From a virus, in the IMG/VR virus record IMGVR_UViG_3300031963_000233, positions 1-49,097 of that record: 49,097 nucleotides of DNA, one strand, 5' to 3'. Below, one piece after another: positions 8,044 to 17,189 of the stretch. The position numbers were made by a program, and so were the translations under genes. The notes beneath the pieces are model-generated. The model was not told the origin of the DNA, made no database searches, and saw only the letters and a list, made by a program, of their open reading frames with translations. How positions within the stretch are numbered: the stretch's first letter is position 1; the number at the start of each line of letters is the position of its first letter.

Positions 8044-9154
8044 TATTCAAACATTATTTGTCATTAAAGCCGAGGACGGGACACTCGTTCAAGCTGATAC
8101 AGGATACGATTTAAGTACCGTTGTCGGTGGAATTGAAGTCCCTAAAGAAGTCGGCTCGGCTTACATAATTATCAATTCTGACGGGACGGTATCCGAATAC
8201 ACATACCCAAAAGGTGGAAGTAAATATGTTACCAAAGTCACCAACCAAGCCACGGGTGAAATTGCATACCTTGATGAAAAACCGGGCGAAGTATCCGATT
8301 TGCTGACCAATGAAAACTGCGATGCGTGTGTCGATGACCGTTCATCCGCCGTTACGATTGATTCATCATGTGATGCTCCCGTCTATGTCAAAATATGTGA
8401 CCCCGTCGGTCAAGACAGAGAACTTATTTTCACCGATTCCGAACCCGTATGCGTAGACAACGGTGGGGATTTGACCACATGGCTTGTCCGTGAACGCATT
8501 GTATGGGATTCAGTCACATATCAGGAAATCAGTAGGGTCACCGAATACTCGGCCGATGGGTTGTCTTGGTCAACGACCGCACCAACAGGCACGATTACAG
8601 TAGGTTCATGCGAAGCACCCGTATTATCATGTGAGTTAATCATCACCACACCCGTACCGCTTTGCGTTCGGTTTGCTGACCCAAATGCAAACACTGACCC
8701 TTGTTGTGGCGTTACGGCTTACCTTTATCAGTCATGGGTTACCCGTGAAGTTATCAATTGGGACTCATCCGCTTGTATTGAAATAAGTCGGGTGGTGGAA
8801 TATTCATCCGATGGTGTCACATGGTCAACAATTGCACCCGCAAACGCCACGCTTGGTGAATGCCCCGAACAAAATCCTGTTTGTTGCTCAAATGTTGGTT
8901 GTTGCCCACAGATATGCGAAGCCAACGGCGATGATTTATCTACTTTGTGTGCGTCACATAACTTCAGTTTCACTAAACCCGAATGTTGCAAAGTACTTGT
9001 TGAAACATCTATTGGAAATTTCACTATACCCGCAAACATTCAATCTTATGTCACTTCAGATTTTAAATGCACTTTCACCGTGGACAATGTATCCGTTGTT
9101 TCGGGGACTTGTTCGCTCTCGGATGTTCATATTATAGGTAATAAACTTAATTAA
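8036..9154 (+). CDS. Cysteine-rich repeat-containing virion protein
   Basis: 372 residues from the ATG at 8036, overlapping the endolysin stop. Two internal copies of a module are plain: one around residues 155-200 (IVWDSVTYQEISRVTEYSAD, then GLSWSTTAPTG) and one around 240-285 (VINWDSSACIEISRVVEYSS, then DGVTWSTIAPA). A cysteine-dense stretch (CCSNVGCCPQIC) follows. The beta-rich, Thr/Ser/Cys-rich composition fits an extracellular tail or decoration protein stabilised by disulfides. No enzyme motif is seen. It opens the series of surface proteins that runs to 16.3 kb. Confidence 0.55.
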   Translation: MPNIQTLFVIKAEDGTLVQADTGYDLSTVVGGIEVPKEVGSAYIIINSDGTVSEYTYPKGGSKYVTKVTNQATGEIAYLDEKPGEVSDLLTNENCDACVDDRSSAVTIDSSCDAPVYVKICDPVGQDRELIFTDSEPVCVDNGGDLTTWLVRERIVWDSVTYQEISRVTEYSADGLSWSTTAPTGTITVGSCEAPVLSCELIITTPVPLCVRFADPNANTDPCCGVTAYLYQSWVTREVINWDSSACIEISRVVEYSSDGVTWSTIAPANATLGECPEQNPVCCSNVGCCPQICEANGDDLSTLCASHNFSFTKPECCKVLVETSIGNFTIPANIQSYVTSDFKCTFTVDNVSVVSGTCSLSDVHIIGNKLN

Positions 9155-9160
9155 TCAACC

Positions 9161-10108
9161 ATGAATTCAATTCAATTTTTCAACTCAACCTCCTCAGGTA
9201 GCGATAAGAAAGCATCAAAGCCTGTCGTCATTCAGGAATCATTAACCATCGCCAACGGCACGGGCGGAGTACTTCAGCCGCTTGTTGATGTCCCCGCCGG
9301 GGATTGTGCGGGTTACGGCGGACAGATTGTAAATAAGGGGTGCTACGACCTTCAGGTTACCGCCAAATATCTTGATGGTGGTGATTGTGATTCGTGTACC
9401 GTTGACACGCTTACGACCACTTGCGTGACATTCTATGTACCCGCAAATTCAGTATTTCCCGTTCCCGATGGTTTCTTTGTGAAACTGCTTGTAGGAACGG
9501 TTGATTCAAACAAAGCATTGGTAAACAATACCACCGCCGTGGATGTAAGCATTTATTCGGCACATGCTCCTTCATGTAACGGTTGCGTGGCCGCTCCCGC
9601 ATCAACCCCCGCCTTTGATGGTGGACGGGTTACGGTTCAAGGCGGTGCGGGATGGAGTACAGAAATTAATGGTTTCCCGACAGGTGGCGTTAATGTATGG
9701 CTTTGGAATGTGGACAACAATTTCAATTTGTCGCTGAACGGCCAATCAATTGCATCCGTGCAAGAAATCAATATGGAAGAAGGCAAACTGCAAACTTACC
9801 TTGACGGTGGTCTTACCGCTGATGATTTGATTTTCACCTCGGACAATGCTTACATTTTTGGTGGTTTCCCTTACGATTACCCGTCCGATGCCGTTGACCC
9901 GCTCGTTAAAGTAAACATTTCAGCCGCCGGGGCAGTTACCGTCACCGCATGGAGAGACGATGCTTACGAACCCGTTAAGTTTAAAAACGGTGCAACTTTC
10001 AGAACTCTTGCACCCGTTACCGACGAATGTGGAACAAATGCTATTAACTTTGGGCAGTCTGATTTGGAGTCACCAACAAACGCACAAGTGAGAGTGTTTT
10101 CAGCATAA
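9161..10108 (+). CDS. Virion surface protein, paralogue of the 10127 gene
   Basis: 315 residues. The first about 140 residues match the whole 146-residue product of the next gene closely, sharing MxSIQFFNS, DCxxYGGQIVNKGCYDLQ, GGDCDSCTVDTLTT, PDGF and a terminal SAHxPSCxGCV. The C-terminal half (from about residue 150) is a separate beta-rich domain with AGWSTEINGFPTGGVNVWLW. This points to duplication of a domain with or without an added head piece. Likely an exposed virion component; no activity identified. Confidence 0.55.
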   Translation: MNSIQFFNSTSSGSDKKASKPVVIQESLTIANGTGGVLQPLVDVPAGDCAGYGGQIVNKGCYDLQVTAKYLDGGDCDSCTVDTLTTTCVTFYVPANSVFPVPDGFFVKLLVGTVDSNKALVNNTTAVDVSIYSAHAPSCNGCVAAPASTPAFDGGRVTVQGGAGWSTEINGFPTGGVNVWLWNVDNNFNLSLNGQSIASVQEINMEEGKLQTYLDGGLTADDLIFTSDNAYIFGGFPYDYPSDAVDPLVKVNISAAGAVTVTAWRDDAYEPVKFKNGATFRTLAPVTDECGTNAINFGQSDLESPTNAQVRVFSA

Positions 10109-10126
10109 AAAATAAATATAAATCTC

Positions 10127-10567
10127 ATGCAATCAATTCAATTCTTTAATTCGTCATCGTCATCATCGTCACTTGTTGCCGTTGCTCCTGTCGTTCATCA
10201 GGAATACCTGACAATTTCAGCGGGTACGGGTGCGACACCACAAGATTTGCTGAACATTCCCGCAGGGGATTGTTCGGCTTATGGAGGTCAAATCGTAAAT
10301 AAAGGATGTTACGACCTTCAGGCCGACATCACTTATCTGACAGGCGGTGATTGTGATTCTTGTACCGTTGACACATTGACCACCGAAGTAATATCCATCT
10401 ACATTCCCGCTAATTCTGTTTTCCCGATTCCTGATGGATTTTATCAACTTGTACAGGTATCAACCGTTGACTCAAGTAAAACCGCAATTTCAAATACCAC
10501 CGATGTAACGGTAAGTCTGCATTCAGCACACTCACCTTCTTGTGGTGGTTGTGTTCAGGCTCAATAA
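10127..10567 (+). CDS. Virion surface protein, single-domain paralogue of the 9161 gene
   Basis: 146 residues corresponding to the N-terminal domain of the preceding protein. After the start comes a Ser homopolymer (SSSSSSS, residues about 9-16), then the conserved cysteine framework with GDC, GCYD, GDCDSC and a final PSCGGCV. The even spacing of cysteines suggests disulfides or metal binding outside the cell. It may supply a small free domain that assembles with the longer protein. Confidence 0.55.
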   Translation: MQSIQFFNSSSSSSSLVAVAPVVHQEYLTISAGTGATPQDLLNIPAGDCSAYGGQIVNKGCYDLQADITYLTGGDCDSCTVDTLTTEVISIYIPANSVFPIPDGFYQLVQVSTVDSSKTAISNTTDVTVSLHSAHSPSCGGCVQAQ

Positions 10568-10601
10568 TCATTTTAAAAGGCAATTCCGTAAATAATACTA
10601 A

Positions 10602-12596
10602 ATGGAAAACATCTCTTTCAACCAAACTTGCCAAAGCAATAGTGCACTATATCAGGCGTGTGCCGATGGTGTACCGTACCTCGTACTTGTAAAAGACGGG
10701 TGTTGCGATGATAATGTATTGAAGTACATTAACATGGAAGATGGCTCGTTAACCACTACCCGTCCGACTAACCTTGTAATGGGTGCTTGTGACGAAGCGG
10801 TAAGCGGTAATTCCAATGTGTGTTTTGAGTTTACGGTTAACAATGCCGTAGTTTCCATCCGTGTGGCAACCGTCAACGGTGTGGTTACTTATTATGAAAA
10901 TGATGTTGAGGTCACCAATTCAACCCGTATCAGCGAAATTGATGCTTTGATTGAAGGAGCAACTGCCGATAATGTGGTCTGTTGCCCGAATTGTCAAACG
11001 ATTCCTGACGGTCAGGTATGTTATGAAATAACGACTACCAAAACATATCAGGCGGCGGAAGCCTTTGATATTGAAAACGGAACACCCGGAGTTCCTGAAT
11101 ACATTGCAAAAATTTATCTTCGCAACATTGCGACGGATACAATGATGCAAGAAATAAATTTTTCACCCGCACTTCAGGTGTGGAATGGAACATCTCGTAT
11201 CAGCACGGCGGCTTTAACGACCGCATTGACCAATGCAGGGTACCTTACAAAATGGCAACTTGCTGACCCAAGGATTGACCGTTTTGAGGTTCAGAATGAC
11301 GGTAACATCACTCATGTTTATGTTTTTGATGAAGCCGATGCGTACACTAATGCCAACCGTATTGCGAATCATGGCGTAGATTTTTCATTAAGTAGCACAG
11401 GTTCTCCCATCTCTTTTGGTCAACAATTCGGAACTTACACAAATGTGACAAGTACATCCGTTTCGTCATATAAAACTGTGACCGCCAATGGCATTACCGA
11501 TTACTACAAAGATGATGTATTGTTGACCAATGCGACAGATATTGAAGCCGCACAAACTGCGATATTGACCGCATTGCCTGAAAATGTAATATGTTGCCCT
11601 GATTGTGGTGGCGGTGGCGGTGGAACATTAACCAACACGCTGACTGCGGGGCATGACATCGGAACTTATACCGACGGCGACGGTAATGTGACCACCATCA
11701 GAGAAACGGTTACTTCAGTTGAAACCAATTCTGACGGTTCGTTTACATTCACTAACGAAGAAGGTACTGAAACAATTATACCCGTAACACCATGTAAGTC
11801 GTTTTATGAAAAACAGACTTTCACGGCGACGGCGGGACAAACAACCTTTACATTGCTGACCGCTCCTTCAGGTGATATTCATTTTAGCCGTAATGGTTCA
11901 ACGCTACACGATTTAGCGGCGGCGGTGTCGGGAACGACGGTTACTTATGTACCCGCTCAAAATAACAATGAACCTTTACTTGCAAATGACCGTATTGACA
12001 TCTCGTATGTCTACACCATTTGCACAGGCACGGCTACCGTTGTTGATGGCTCTGAAACCAAAGTCACGGCGGGAACAAATACCACCGTTACAGGTACAGG
12101 AACTATCGCCGACCCGTATGTTGTATCAGCAACGGGCGGAAGTACTGCGGGCATCGGTAACTATGCCGTGTTGAGCAATTTGTCGGGACAAGCTTTATCA
12201 ACCGGAGTTACGATTGATTGGCAAAGCATAAATGATTCCTACGGTTCGCTTGTCGTCGCAGACCCCGGCACAAACACTTTGTTGTTAAAGGCGGGATATA
12301 TCTACGAAATTGAAACCGAAATGCAAATGCAGTTTGCTAACTCAGGCTCGTTCATGAATTACGGAATATACCGTGGCACAACTGCGGCAAGTCAGACCAC
12401 AGCGGTTGGAACAAAAGGTAAAATACGACCTAACACCGAAACTTTCGCCAACGGTATGTTTGACATCCCCGCTCAAGGCTTTGTTGTCGCAACAACCGAC
12501 ACTTATGTTTCATTAAAAGTTGATAACGGAAATGGAACAACACAGAACTACGAAGGTGCTACATTTTTCAAGGCTAAAGTAATCGGCAAAATCTGA
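10602..12596 (+). CDS. Large modular virion protein, probable tail fibre or decoration
   Basis: 664 residues, clearly modular. Two copies of a unit with GVVTYYENDVEVTN / GITDYYKDDVLLTN end in CCPNC (about residue 126) and CCPDC (about residue 330). A six-glycine linker follows the second, then a Thr-rich segment (TYTDGDGNVTTIRETVTSVE), and the last about 140 residues form a jelly-roll-like domain with LLLKAGYIYEIETEMQ, resembling the C1q-like proteins encoded next. Such C-terminal domains commonly trimerise and bind receptors. It abuts the next gene with ATGG overlapping the stop. Confidence 0.55.
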   Translation: MENISFNQTCQSNSALYQACADGVPYLVLVKDGCCDDNVLKYINMEDGSLTTTRPTNLVMGACDEAVSGNSNVCFEFTVNNAVVSIRVATVNGVVTYYENDVEVTNSTRISEIDALIEGATADNVVCCPNCQTIPDGQVCYEITTTKTYQAAEAFDIENGTPGVPEYIAKIYLRNIATDTMMQEINFSPALQVWNGTSRISTAALTTALTNAGYLTKWQLADPRIDRFEVQNDGNITHVYVFDEADAYTNANRIANHGVDFSLSSTGSPISFGQQFGTYTNVTSTSVSSYKTVTANGITDYYKDDVLLTNATDIEAAQTAILTALPENVICCPDCGGGGGGTLTNTLTAGHDIGTYTDGDGNVTTIRETVTSVETNSDGSFTFTNEEGTETIIPVTPCKSFYEKQTFTATAGQTTFTLLTAPSGDIHFSRNGSTLHDLAAAVSGTTVTYVPAQNNNEPLLANDRIDISYVYTICTGTATVVDGSETKVTAGTNTTVTGTGTIADPYVVSATGGSTAGIGNYAVLSNLSGQALSTGVTIDWQSINDSYGSLVVADPGTNTLLLKAGYIYEIETEMQMQFANSGSFMNYGIYRGTTAASQTTAVGTKGKIRPNTETFANGMFDIPAQGFVVATTDTYVSLKVDNGNGTTQNYEGATFFKAKVIGKI

Positions 12597-13078
12597 TGGC
12601 ATACAACCTGAATATTGACCGCTTCGGAAATGAGCAACAAAACGGCGTGGTAGGTCATGCCGTCTACGCTCATAGTCCAAATGTGGCTTCTATTCCAAAC
12701 AACACGCAAACAAATGTGACTGCATACGGAACAACCGTAGTTAATACAGTAGGCGGTAGTTGGAATGCGACAACGGGCGTATTTACTTGCACAAGGGCGG
12801 GGAACTATCAGGTGTACGGTCATTTGGAGTGGTTTTCCGGTTCGTGGGTGATAGGGAATAGTTTCACGACTCAACTTCTCAAAAACGGGGCGGTGTTTGC
12901 CGCATCACGGGACATCATTCAGGCCGCTCATACATCGGTTCACCAATCCCTTCCTACGAGCGGTATTGTGACTCTTGCCGTTGGGGATACGGTGCGTATG
13001 TCCTCCATACAAGTGACCGGTGCGACTCGGGCGTTGACTGCATCTGTGTTTACTTCATTCCACATTCACGAAATTTAA
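12596..13078 (+). CDS. C1q/TNF-like virion protein, first of two
   Basis: 160 residues. After a short N-terminal tag (YNLNIDRFGNE) the protein shows the layout of C1q-like jelly rolls: a strand with GGSWNATTGVFTCTRAGNYQVYG, central polar strands, and LAVGDTVRMSSIQV before the last strand. These domains form trimers and often mediate receptor or glycan contact. The next gene shares the tag and the same layout, so the pair arose by duplication. No longer collagen-like stalk is present, so it probably attaches through its N-terminus. Confidence 0.5.
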   Translation: MAYNLNIDRFGNEQQNGVVGHAVYAHSPNVASIPNNTQTNVTAYGTTVVNTVGGSWNATTGVFTCTRAGNYQVYGHLEWFSGSWVIGNSFTTQLLKNGAVFAASRDIIQAAHTSVHQSLPTSGIVTLAVGDTVRMSSIQVTGATRALTASVFTSFHIHEI

Positions 13079-13081
13079 AAT

Positions 13082-13588
13082 ATGGCTTACTTTAAAAATA
13101 TTGACCGCTTTGGTAATGAGTTGATAGATTATTACCCACCGCAAACCGTTCAGGCGTTTAAAAATTCGTCTCAATCAATACCGAATTTGGCTGACACGAC
13201 TGTCTCGGGATGGACTAACCAATTAGACACGAGCAACGGTGCATGGAATTCAACCACAGGGGTGTTTACTGCCAACAGGGCGGGATATTACAGAGTATCA
13301 GGATATGTTGTTTATACCAACGGACAAACATGGGCCTCATCCGTGGTTGTTTCAACTCATATTTCAAAAAATAATTCGAGATATGCCGTTTCGTTTACTT
13401 CAGAAGAGGTTAACCACAATCAGCATGTTATGACGCCTACCGTTACGGCGGTCGTTCAATTAAATGTCGGTGAAACAATAAGCCTTACAACTTGGCAAAA
13501 TAGTGGAAGTGCAAAGACTTTATGGTTTCAGTCAATTACCACATTTCCTAATTTCCCGTTTTTCATTTCAATAAACGAAATCGTTTAA
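13082..13588 (+). CDS. C1q/TNF-like virion protein, second of two
   Basis: 168 residues with the N-terminal tag YFKNIDRFGNEL, the strand WNSTTGVFTANRAGYYRVSG and VQLNVGETISLTTWQNSG at the positions seen in the preceding protein. Outside these landmarks the two have diverged strongly, as expected for receptor-binding domains under diversifying selection. It starts three bases after the previous stop. Confidence 0.5.
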   Translation: MAYFKNIDRFGNELIDYYPPQTVQAFKNSSQSIPNLADTTVSGWTNQLDTSNGAWNSTTGVFTANRAGYYRVSGYVVYTNGQTWASSVVVSTHISKNNSRYAVSFTSEEVNHNQHVMTPTVTAVVQLNVGETISLTTWQNSGSAKTLWFQSITTFPNFPFFISINEIV

Positions 13589-13595
13589 AATAGTT

Positions 13596-14411
13596 ATGGC
13601 AACATACATCATCAAGGCGACATACATAGGCTCCAATGCGGGGCCTTTTGACATTGTTGATTCGCTTGGAAATACTTTGGCGACAGGCATAACCGCCGCC
13701 GAAATCCTTGCGGGTTACCAAGTAACCGTTGATGATGCGGCCACATCTGTAACATTGTTATCGGCTGATTGCGGTTCGTTTGTTATTCCGATTGTCCCGG
13801 GGACGACGACGACTTCAACAACAAGCACGACATCAACTACGACGGTCGCCCCGACAACCACGAGCACGACTTCCACAAGTACTACCACAAGTACTACCAC
13901 ACTTGAACCAACCACAACGACTTCTACAAGTACTACCACAAGTACAACATCAACGACCACATCAACTACATCCACAACATCCACCACTACTTGTGATTGT
14001 TCAATCACGGCTGAAGGTGATGTGTATGTTTATGAAGGTCCGGCTGAAGCAAGCACGACGACCACGACCACTACGGCCGCCCCGTTTTATTGCACGATGC
14101 CTCAATATACTGCGACACGGACGACGGCTAATCAAAATACAGACTGTGAATACAATGCTATTTTGGTAACAGCTGAATATCCTCCAACTTGGGGCATTGA
14201 TGTCGGAATTGTTCATGTAACAGATGAAAATGGAAATATATTAGGCAGTCCGCAACAAGTCTGCAGTCCATACCCTGAGCAAAATTCTTACTTTATTAAC
14301 TATGATTTGGGGCCTAATGTGGGGTATCTTTTAGATAATGGTGCAACGACATTAACAATCACCGCACAAGGCCCGAAATGTTTTAATTCAGTAACGGTAA
14401 CTGTTCAATAA
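13596..14411 (+). CDS. Surface protein: shared N-terminal module plus Thr/Ser mucin-like linker
   Basis: 271 residues. Residues 1-62 are a module repeated in three other proteins of this genome (FDIVDSLGNTLATGITAA, then VDDAATSVTL). Residues 67-132 are almost only Thr and Ser with occasional Pro, followed by a CDC motif; a second short Thr tract lies near residue 153. The C-terminal domain (about 160-271) is beta-rich with cysteines. The linker looks like an O-glycosylation target and two glycosyltransferase-like genes lie 2.7 kb downstream. A valine-rich antisense frame over the linker is an artefact of the repeat. Confidence 0.6.
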   Translation: MATYIIKATYIGSNAGPFDIVDSLGNTLATGITAAEILAGYQVTVDDAATSVTLLSADCGSFVIPIVPGTTTTSTTSTTSTTTVAPTTTSTTSTSTTTSTTTLEPTTTTSTSTTTSTTSTTTSTTSTTSTTTCDCSITAEGDVYVYEGPAEASTTTTTTTAAPFYCTMPQYTATRTTANQNTDCEYNAILVTAEYPPTWGIDVGIVHVTDENGNILGSPQQVCSPYPEQNSYFINYDLGPNVGYLLDNGATTLTITAQGPKCFNSVTVTVQ

Positions 14412-14412
14412 T

Positions 14413-15153
14413 ATGGCAAAAAGTATAAATATAACCTACGCCCTTATTGGTGCTTGTCACACAACTTTCACCATAACCGACAATCTTGGTAATGTAGTGG
14501 CTCAAGGTGTAACGGGTGCGGAATTAACTCAAGACTTTAATGTTTTGGTTGACGATGCCGCAACTTCAATCACGGTTCATTCCGAGAATTGTTCGGTAAC
14601 GCACAACCTTGATTTGCCTGAATGTTTATTGGCGGGTATTGAAGTGACAAAAGAATGTAGTTGTTATGTTTCACCTGAAAGTTCTTCAATAAGGGCTGGT
14701 AGTAAAGGAAGTAATTACGGCGGTTACGGTGAATATCCGCCTGATAAACTTTACCAACTTTCTCCAATTTGGGATAAATGTGTCGGGGGTTATACTTTTG
14801 ATGGTTATTATACAACTTGTTCCGATTTAAGAGCAGTATTACTTTGGCCACCCGATGCGTGTGACGATAAACGGGTTGAAATTATTTTGTATAGAGGGTC
14901 GGATTATACTGATAAAAGCATTATTCTCACAAGCAGTTCGTTTTACGCAAGTAGTGATGAACTAAAAGCGGGGTGGATGGTTCCAAGCATAATTCAATGG
15001 AATGATGGTTCTTCATCGCCGTGGTCTCCAAATAGCGGCCGTGGATGGCTTGCCGGTGTTCATTTCAAAACAGAATGCGGTGAGTATAAAATGTACAACT
15101 ACGCAACTTATTTTGAGACCTATGCACCATTTGGTTCCAACGGACTTTATTAA
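14413..15153 (+). CDS. Surface protein with the shared N-terminal module, no Thr linker
   Basis: 246 residues. The first about 60 residues match the module of the preceding protein (TFTITDNLGNVVAQGVTGAE, VDDAATSITV). In place of the Thr/Ser linker there is a Ser/Gly/Tyr-rich stretch (SPESSSIRAGSKGSNYGGYG), and the rest is an aromatic, cysteine-containing domain with no recognisable family. It starts two bases after the previous stop. A receptor-binding or decoration role is inferred from company. Confidence 0.5.
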   Translation: MAKSINITYALIGACHTTFTITDNLGNVVAQGVTGAELTQDFNVLVDDAATSITVHSENCSVTHNLDLPECLLAGIEVTKECSCYVSPESSSIRAGSKGSNYGGYGEYPPDKLYQLSPIWDKCVGGYTFDGYYTTCSDLRAVLLWPPDACDDKRVEIILYRGSDYTDKSIILTSSSFYASSDELKAGWMVPSIIQWNDGSSSPWSPNSGRGWLAGVHFKTECGEYKMYNYATYFETYAPFGSNGLY

Positions 15154-15161
15154 TTTGTCAC

Positions 15162-16271
15162 ATGAAATTCAAAGTTAAACTTTCACAAATAGGCTCGTCC
15201 AACACGACCTTTACCATTAAAGACCAAACAGGTCTTGTACTTGCCACGGGTGTGACCGCCGCCGAATTGCTTGCGGGTTATGAATTTGTAGGTGCAAGTG
15301 GTGTGACTGAAATCATTGTATCGGGTGACAACCCTTGCTTTAATTCAATATCAACTACTAATATCGTAGATGTCACCCCGACAACAACGACATCAACTAC
15401 CACAACTACCACAACTACCACGACAACTTGTGATTGTGGAAGAAGTGGTCTGAAGGTTACAATTGTTGATGGAAAATTTAACTTAATATATGACCAAATT
15501 TCGCCTTGCTTAAAAAGTGAGCTCGTAAACATAGTTGACGATTTAGGCAATGTTTATCTTTTAGGCAATGTAACTTCAAGATGGCCGTTAACTTTTGATA
15601 CAATCGGTGGCCCGGCATTGCTTACTATTCCTGACCCGATGCCAAGCACGATTACCGTCAAATATTTTGATGCTAATGTATGTGCCGCATTTGAGGATAG
15701 TGCTTCCGTGCCAACGACGACCACATCAACCACAACTTTACCGCAGTTAATTCCATTCCCCGCCGGTGAACCTACAACATTTCCGCCAAATTATGCCTGT
15801 GATTCATATATAGCAAATGGGCCTACACTTACCGTGTATTCACTTGATAATCCTCTTGTTGTTGGAAGTACTCTTTCCAATTCAGACGGAACACCACTTG
15901 CGGTTTTGGATGCTTATTATCCTATTGAAATAAGTTCCGGACGGATATTAATTTACAGAGTAAATTCATTAAGTCAAATTGAATCTATTACGCTTCAATG
16001 TTTAAATACATATTTTCAAGCTACTAACATTGTTCCTTTTGCTGATGTTTGTAATGAATTCGGAACAATTGGTATAACTCAAAATGTATCAATTCATTCC
16101 ATTGACACGCTTGCCATCGGAACGCTTATTTACAGATTTGAAAACGGAAATATTGTTCCATGGAATCCGGGTTCATTTTTTGGAATCAGCGAAGACGGCG
16201 TGACTGCGAAGATTTATGGAGTAGATGAAACGACTTCAACTATTAACTATATTGATCCGTCATTCTGTTAA
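15162..16271 (+). CDS. Surface protein: shared N-terminal module with two Thr-rich linkers
   Basis: 369 residues. The module at residues 1-60 (TFTIKDQTGLVLATGVTAAE) is followed by a Thr tract at about 71-89 ending TTCDCG, just as the 13596 protein has TTTCDC after its linker. A second, shorter tract lies near residues 182-195. Between and after the linkers are three beta-rich domains. The repeating domain-linker-domain plan suggests an extended, glycosylated fibre on the virion. The next gene, a glycosyltransferase candidate, starts right after the stop. Confidence 0.55.
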   Translation: MKFKVKLSQIGSSNTTFTIKDQTGLVLATGVTAAELLAGYEFVGASGVTEIIVSGDNPCFNSISTTNIVDVTPTTTTSTTTTTTTTTTTCDCGRSGLKVTIVDGKFNLIYDQISPCLKSELVNIVDDLGNVYLLGNVTSRWPLTFDTIGGPALLTIPDPMPSTITVKYFDANVCAAFEDSASVPTTTTSTTTLPQLIPFPAGEPTTFPPNYACDSYIANGPTLTVYSLDNPLVVGSTLSNSDGTPLAVLDAYYPIEISSGRILIYRVNSLSQIESITLQCLNTYFQATNIVPFADVCNEFGTIGITQNVSIHSIDTLAIGTLIYRFENGNIVPWNPGSFFGISEDGVTAKIYGVDETTSTINYIDPSFC

Positions 16272-17189
16272 ATGCGACTGATTTACTTATGTTCCCAACC
16301 CGCAACCCTCTATTACGCTTGGCAAGTAGAGGTCATGCTGACCAACTTTCTTGAAGTCGGAATAAATCCAACCGACATCCACATCGTTTCAAGTCATTAC
16401 GGGGTTGTCCCCGAAGCTTGGAACAAATTGGTGGCTAAATTCAAGGGCGTGAAATTTGCGTTTTACAGGGACACAAGGTCAAATCCGTCTTACATTTCAT
16501 CCGTCCGTCCGCACATACTTGAGAAGCATTGGTTGGCAAACCCGTCACTTGCTCAATCTCGTGTATTGTACCACGACTGCGATATTCTGATTCCACGCAA
16601 ACCTGATTTTGATTCATTGCTTGAAGATTCAAATGTCTATGTAAGCGACACGGTGTCATACATCGGGGCGAAGTATATCTCATCCAAGGGGGAAGACTAC
16701 CTTGATTTGATGACAGATATTGTCGGGGTGAATAAACAGACCGTCATTGATGAGGAACAAAATAGTGGCGGGGCACAGTACTTGTTGAAATATGTGGATG
16801 CCAAATTTTGGAATAAAGTATACTACGATTCCGAAACATTGTATCGGGTAATCACTCGTAAAATAGCCAAAGACAAACCGAACCATCCGCTTCAGATATG
16901 GACGGCAGATATGTGGGCGGTGTTATGGAATCTGTGGTGGTTGAATATGCGTGTTAAGGTAACGCCGTTGCTTTCATTTTGTTGGGGAACATCGCCTGTT
17001 GAACAATACGATAAGCATCAAATCTACCACAATGCGGGTGTCACATCGGGCGAGTCAATGTTTTATAAGGCGGCATATATCAATAAATTGCCTTACTATT
17101 TAGACCTTTCAAAGATTGACCAACGGTTCGCCAATTATAGATACGCTGAACATATTGTCAAGGTCGGTAAAACCTCTTGCCTGAAATGA
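16272..17189 (+). CDS. Putative GT-A glycosyltransferase (peptidyl O-glycosyltransferase-like)
   Basis: 305 residues. N-terminal MRLIYLCSQPATLYYAWQVE resembles the start of plant and algal peptidyl-Ser galactosyltransferase / hydroxyproline arabinosyltransferase-type enzymes. SRVLYHDCDILIPRKP (about residues 97-112) supplies a DxD-type motif for metal and sugar-nucleotide binding, and LQIWTADMWAVLWNLWW (about 203-219) and IYHNAG correspond to acceptor-side motifs of that group. Target and sugar are unknown; the Thr/Ser linkers of the adjacent surface proteins are the obvious candidates. It overlaps the next gene as ATGA, implying coupled translation. No signal peptide, so it would act in the cytoplasm before virion assembly. 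Confidence 0.6.
   Translation: MRLIYLCSQPATLYYAWQVEVMLTNFLEVGINPTDIHIVSSHYGVVPEAWNKLVAKFKGVKFAFYRDTRSNPSYISSVRPHILEKHWLANPSLAQSRVLYHDCDILIPRKPDFDSLLEDSNVYVSDTVSYIGAKYISSKGEDYLDLMTDIVGVNKQTVIDEEQNSGGAQYLLKYVDAKFWNKVYYDSETLYRVITRKIAKDKPNHPLQIWTADMWAVLWNLWWLNMRVKVTPLLSFCWGTSPVEQYDKHQIYHNAGVTSGESMFYKAAYINKLPYYLDLSKIDQRFANYRYAEHIVKVGKTSCLK

Noticed and set aside
13796-13992. CRISPR-like periodicity
   Set aside because: The short repeats are Thr/Ser codons in frame, without spacers or constant repeat length.
13715-14008. Valine-rich open frame on the minus strand opposite the Thr/Ser linker
   Set aside because: It is the antisense reading of a Thr/Ser codon repeat; repeats without stops create such frames. 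The same occurs at 15278-15550.
14413-16271. Diversity-generating retroelement targets in the variable surface proteins
   Set aside because: No reverse transcriptase gene or template repeat was found anywhere in the window.
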